From: Paralcaligenes sp. KSB-10
GTDB lineage: Bacteria; Pseudomonadota; Gammaproteobacteria; Burkholderiales; Burkholderiaceae_B
Length of the DNA stretch: 64,000 nt
Assembly: GCF_021266465.1 (NCBI RefSeq)
Contig: NZ_CP089848.1
Coordinates: 3,224,001-3,288,000, forward strand
Reading direction: 5' to 3'
Below the pieces are notes generated by a model. The model did no database searches, had not been told where the DNA came from, and saw nothing but the letters and a program-made list of their open reading frames with translations. Position numbers and translations under genes: made by a program. Position 1 is the stretch's first letter. Each line of letters begins with the position of its first letter. Of this stretch, positions 60,882 to 64,000 are shown one piece after another.

Positions 60882-61253
60882 ATGAGTCGTTCCCAATCTC
60901 AAGATACATACATGCCTCACAACTTCTGGGGCAGACTGAGCAGCTACATCAAATCGTCGGGGAAAAGAGCGCTGGAAAAAACGCTTTACCTCTACTACGC
61001 CCTGCAAAGCCCCAACACCCCTCTGTGGGCGAAGGGGGTTATCTATATTGCCCTGGGCTATTTTCTTTTGCCGCTCGATCTCATTCCCGATTTTATCCCC
61101 ACCATCGGTTATCTCGACGATCTGGGCGTCCTGACCGCGGCCATGTACATCATCGGTCGGTACATCACTCCAGAAATCAGGTCCGTGGTGCGGCAAAAGC
61201 TTGAGCAACAGTCCAGCGAAGCGGCGTCCGACGCCGAGAACCGACAACCCTGA
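60882..61253 (+). CDS. DUF1232 (YkvA-like) membrane protein
   Basis: 123 residues. The DUF1232 core is clear: LWAKGVIYIALGYFLLPLDL and IPDFIPTIGYLDDLGVL, with two membrane-associated helices and a charged C-terminus. Function unknown. The start is uncertain: in-frame ATGs at 60870 (with GGAG nearby), 60882 and 60912. It overlaps the next gene's ATG by one base. Confidence 0.88.
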   Translation: MSRSQSQDTYMPHNFWGRLSSYIKSSGKRALEKTLYLYYALQSPNTPLWAKGVIYIALGYFLLPLDLIPDFIPTIGYLDDLGVLTAAMYIIGRYITPEIRSVVRQKLEQQSSEAASDAENRQP

Positions 61254-62650
61254 TGCCTGCGCCCCATCCGTTTTCCGCTTACTGGCTAGCCGAGTCAGTA
61301 CGCCTGCGGGAAGCGCATTGGGGCCCGCTCGAGGACGCCTCGGAAGTGCGCCGGGCGCGCCTGAACGGGCACAGTTTCTCCGAGCGCATCCTGCTGCGCG
61401 CCACCTATCTTGCGCAGCGCGAAAAACTCGATGCCCTCATCGCCCAGTGGAGCCGGGGCGCCAGACTGGTGCTTTGGGGCCTGATCATCGCGGCCTTGAT
61501 TACGGGGGCCAGCGCAGCCCTGGGGGCTCTGGGCGACGGCAGCCGGTCGGTCAATTTGCTGCTGGCCTTGGTCGCCATACTGGGCCTGCACAGTCTTACA
61601 TTCCTGATCTGGCTGCTCAGCTTCGGCATGACTGGGCACGGATCGTGGCTCGGCCAGCTATGGCTATGGCTGACCCGGAAGCTGGCGCGCGGCCCTGACG
61701 CCGCATTGGCGCCACGGGCACTGGTCGATGTGCTGGGCCGCAATGGCGCATTGCGATGGATTCTGAGCAGTATCAGCCATGGCCTATGGACCGGTGCGTT
61801 CATCAGCCTGTTGCTGGCCCTGCTTGCGGTATTGTCCACGCGCCGCTATGGCTTCAACTGGGAAACCACACTGCTGTCGGCCGACACCTTCGTCCACCTG
61901 ACCGCACTGATAGGCTGGCTACCTGGAAAACTCGGCTTCGCCATGCCGCCGGCCGATATGGTGCGCGCCAGCAATGGGCTGCACCGCCTGCCCGAATCCG
62001 TACAGGCCTTGTGGTCCAGCTGGCTCATCGGCTGCGTCCTCGTGTACGGCCTGTTGCCGCGGCTCCTGAGCCTGATTCTCGGGCTCATCATGGCCAGGAA
62101 AGATCTGGCCGCGATCACCCTGGACGAAAACCTGCCGGGCTACGCCAACCTTCGCGAACGACTGCAGCCAAGCAGCGAACGAATCGACGCGGACGCAGCG
62201 GCGGCCGACGGATTCCAAACCCGGATCGAGCATCGCCAGGCCGCAAGCCATCAGGCCGGCGCACCGCTCATTGTCGGCATCGAGTTGCCTCCGGACGAAC
62301 CCTGGCCTCCATCGGGCCTGGCAGCAGCCATTCAGGACGCCGGCAATATCGATACCCGCGAGCAGCGCATGAGCCTGCTGGATCGCCTGCAAGCTCATCC
62401 TCCCAAAAAATTGCTGGTCGTGTGCGACGGACGCCAGACCCCCGACCGCGGGACCATCGCCATTCTGGCCGACCTGGCCAGTATCGCCGCCCAGACCCAT
62501 CTGCTGCTGTCTCACGGCGCGCCCCCGGAACAGGACACCCGGCTGGCCATCTGGCAAAAGAACCTGGGCACGGCCGGCTTTGCTCCCGAACAAATTCATG
62601 AACACGACGCAAGCGCCCTTGCATGGCTGGAGGCGCCAGATCATGACTGA
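61253..62650 (+). CDS. DUF2868-domain membrane protein
   Basis: 465 residues. N-terminal soluble part (LAESVRLREAHWGPLEDASE), then about five membrane helices between residues 70 and 285 (WGLIIAALITGASAALGALG, LLALVAILGLHSLTFLIWLL and others), and a C-terminal cytosolic domain with KKLLVVCDGRQTPDRGTIAI. Function unknown; the family is usually encoded directly before a DUF3482 GTPase, as here, where the two overlap by 8 bp, implying a membrane-anchored complex. Confidence 0.83.
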   Translation: MPAPHPFSAYWLAESVRLREAHWGPLEDASEVRRARLNGHSFSERILLRATYLAQREKLDALIAQWSRGARLVLWGLIIAALITGASAALGALGDGSRSVNLLLALVAILGLHSLTFLIWLLSFGMTGHGSWLGQLWLWLTRKLARGPDAALAPRALVDVLGRNGALRWILSSISHGLWTGAFISLLLALLAVLSTRRYGFNWETTLLSADTFVHLTALIGWLPGKLGFAMPPADMVRASNGLHRLPESVQALWSSWLIGCVLVYGLLPRLLSLILGLIMARKDLAAITLDENLPGYANLRERLQPSSERIDADAAAADGFQTRIEHRQAASHQAGAPLIVGIELPPDEPWPPSGLAAAIQDAGNIDTREQRMSLLDRLQAHPPKKLLVVCDGRQTPDRGTIAILADLASIAAQTHLLLSHGAPPEQDTRLAIWQKNLGTAGFAPEQIHEHDASALAWLEAPDHD

Positions 62651-64000
62651 ACGCGCTTTCCTGCGCTTGGCTGTGGTCGGCCACACCAATACCGGCAAGA
62701 CATCCTTGCTGCGCACCCTGACGCGCGACCCCGGTTTCGGCGAGGTTCAGGACAGCCCCGGCACCACCCGCCGCGTCGAAGGAGCGCGCCTGCTCATCGA
62801 CGACGAAACCGCCGTGGAACTGTTCGATACGCCGGGCATGGAAGACGGGATTGCCCTGCTGGATTACCTCGATCAACTGGCGCAACGCGCCGAACGCCTG
62901 GATGGACCGGACCGGATCCGGCGCTTCCTGAATTCACCCGAAAGCAAACGGCGCTTCGAACAAGAAGCGCGCGTGCTGAACAAACTGCTGGATTGCGATG
63001 CGGGCCTGTATGTCATCGATGTCCGCGACCCGGTACTGGGCAAGCACAAAGACGAGCTTGCCATCCTGGCCAGTTGCGGCCAGCCCCTGCTGCCGGTGCT
63101 GAACTTCACGCACAGCCCCCACCAGCGGGTCGATGCTTGGCGCGAAGCGCTTGCCCGCCTGGGCCTGCATGCCATCGTCGAATTCGATACTATCGCCCCG
63201 CCGCTCGATGGCGAAGCGCAGCTTTACGACAAGCTGGCGCTGCTGCTCGATTCACATGCCGGCCTGCTGAAGGCGCTCAAGCACGATATCGCCCAGCAAC
63301 GCGATATCCGCCGCACCGACGCATCGCGCCTGATCGCCGAACTACTCGTCGACGTGGCCGCCTGGCATCTGGGCAGCGCGCCCGACGACGCATCGATCCT
63401 GCAAGCCACCGATACATTGCGCCAGAAGATCCGCCAACGCGAAAACCAGTGCGTCAAGGCCCTGCTCAAGCGGTATAACTTCAGAAGCGCGGATTTTCCG
63501 CATCACGCACTGCCCCTGGAAGGCGAACGCTGGGGCATGGATCTGTTTCATCCGCAGGCCGTCAAAGATATGGGCATCCATGTGGGCAAGGGTGTCGCCG
63601 CCGGCGCGGCGGCCGGCGCCACCATCGACATTTTTACCGCCGGACTGAGCCTCGGCGCGGCCGCCCTGGCCGGCGCCGCAGTCGGAGGCCTGTGGCAGGG
63701 CGCCGACCGTTTTGGCAAGCGCCTGCTGGGACGCCTGAAAGGCTATCGGGAACTCAGCGTCGACGACACGGTATTGCGCCTGCTTGCCGTGCGCCAGGCA
63801 AGCCTGGTGCAGGCGCTGGAGCAACGCGGCCACGCCGCGCAAGAACCCATAACGCTGCCGCCCGACCCCGACGATGAAACCTTATCGTCGGGGCGGCAAT
63901 CAGATCACGGCTTCGGCACCGCCTTGCGCAAAGGCCGCCTGCCCGCGGAACTCAACGAAGCGCGCAGCCAACCTTTATGGTCAACGCTGGCCGACGATTA
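62643..64000 (+). CDS. DUF3482-domain GTP-binding protein (3' end outside window)
   Basis: The ATG at 62643 overlaps the DUF2868 stop, and the frame is open to the end of the window (452 codons visible). G-domain motifs: P-loop VVGHTNTGKTSLLRTL, switch region DSPGTTRRVEGARL and VELFDTPGMEDGIALLD (the DxxG motif). A C-terminal region with GVAAGAAAGATIDIFTAGLS and LGAAALAGAAVGGLW can insert in or associate with membrane. Likely works with the DUF2868 protein. Incomplete at its 3' end. Confidence 0.85.
   Translation, partial: MTERAFLRLAVVGHTNTGKTSLLRTLTRDPGFGEVQDSPGTTRRVEGARLLIDDETAVELFDTPGMEDGIALLDYLDQLAQRAERLDGPDRIRRFLNSPESKRRFEQEARVLNKLLDCDAGLYVIDVRDPVLGKHKDELAILASCGQPLLPVLNFTHSPHQRVDAWREALARLGLHAIVEFDTIAPPLDGEAQLYDKLALLLDSHAGLLKALKHDIAQQRDIRRTDASRLIAELLVDVAAWHLGSAPDDASILQATDTLRQKIRQRENQCVKALLKRYNFRSADFPHHALPLEGERWGMDLFHPQAVKDMGIHVGKGVAAGAAAGATIDIFTAGLSLGAAALAGAAVGGLWQGADRFGKRLLGRLKGYRELSVDDTVLRLLAVRQASLVQALEQRGHAAQEPITLPPDPDDETLSSGRQSDHGFGTALRKGRLPAELNEARSQPLWSTLADD

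Overview
The window is a 64 kb stretch of GC-rich beta-proteobacterial chromosome, most likely from the family Alcaligenaceae (Bordetella/Achromobacter/Pusillimonas relatives). The grounds are six periplasmic Bug-type (TctC-like) receptors without any TctA/TctB membrane partner, many LysR regulators beside CoA-transferase and lyase genes, and a complete hpa meta-cleavage cluster. No species can be named from the sequence alone. No rRNA gene, intact tRNA or CRISPR array was seen.

Layout. 0-5.3 kb: TetR regulator, DNA photolyase, a PAS-GGDEF gene interrupted by one in-frame TAA, an EAL phosphodiesterase, and two tandem Hsp20 genes behind a sigma-32-like promoter. 5.3-13.8 kb: an accessory zone marked by three degenerate copies of a tRNA 3' end plus its terminator (near 5.7, 7.25 and 13.7 kb). 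It holds an IS3 orfA relic, an HTH/PIN toxin-antitoxin-like pair behind a perfect 23-bp inverted repeat, a tyrosine-recombinase C-terminal relic, a DHA2 efflux pump with divergent LysR, and an AcoR-type sigma-54 activator divergent from an aldehyde dehydrogenase with a clear -24/-12 promoter.

14-34.7 kb: a chain of organic-acid catabolic modules. Each combines a regulator (LysR or GntR), a Bug receptor and CoA-ester or acid chemistry: CaiB CoA-transferase + HMG-CoA-lyase-like + VOC protein; MmgE/PrpD + 2-hydroxyacid dehydrogenase; CitE-type lyase + CaiB; DapA-superfamily lyase; SDR. 35.4-38.6 kb is a minus-strand Bug - MaoC hydratase - CaiB operon. 39.7-44.7 kb: a DadA-like oxidoreductase, ThpR, a TfdA/TauD dioxygenase with a MarR regulator, and another Bug receptor. 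44.8-51.4 kb: hpaR, hpaDE (minus) and hpaFG1G2HI (plus), which convert 3,4-dihydroxyphenylacetate to pyruvate and succinic semialdehyde; two perfect HpaR-like palindromes lie in the hpaE/hpaF gap. 52-60.3 kb: O-methyltransferase, PaaI-type thioesterase, M20 deacylase and a peptide-type ABC transporter with a fused double ATPase. 60.5-64 kb: YeaQ/YmgE-type membrane protein, DUF1232, DUF2868 and a DUF3482 GTPase that runs off the end.

The most unusual content is non-coding. A composite repeat of about 0.75-0.9 kb occurs three times (34.7, 38.7 and, inverted, 51.4 kb). Two copies have terminal inverted repeats, and all carry two nested-palindrome modules whose central hairpins differ in sequence while most keep perfect pairing. 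A separate 229-bp triple-nested palindrome sits between convergent genes at 18.9 kb.
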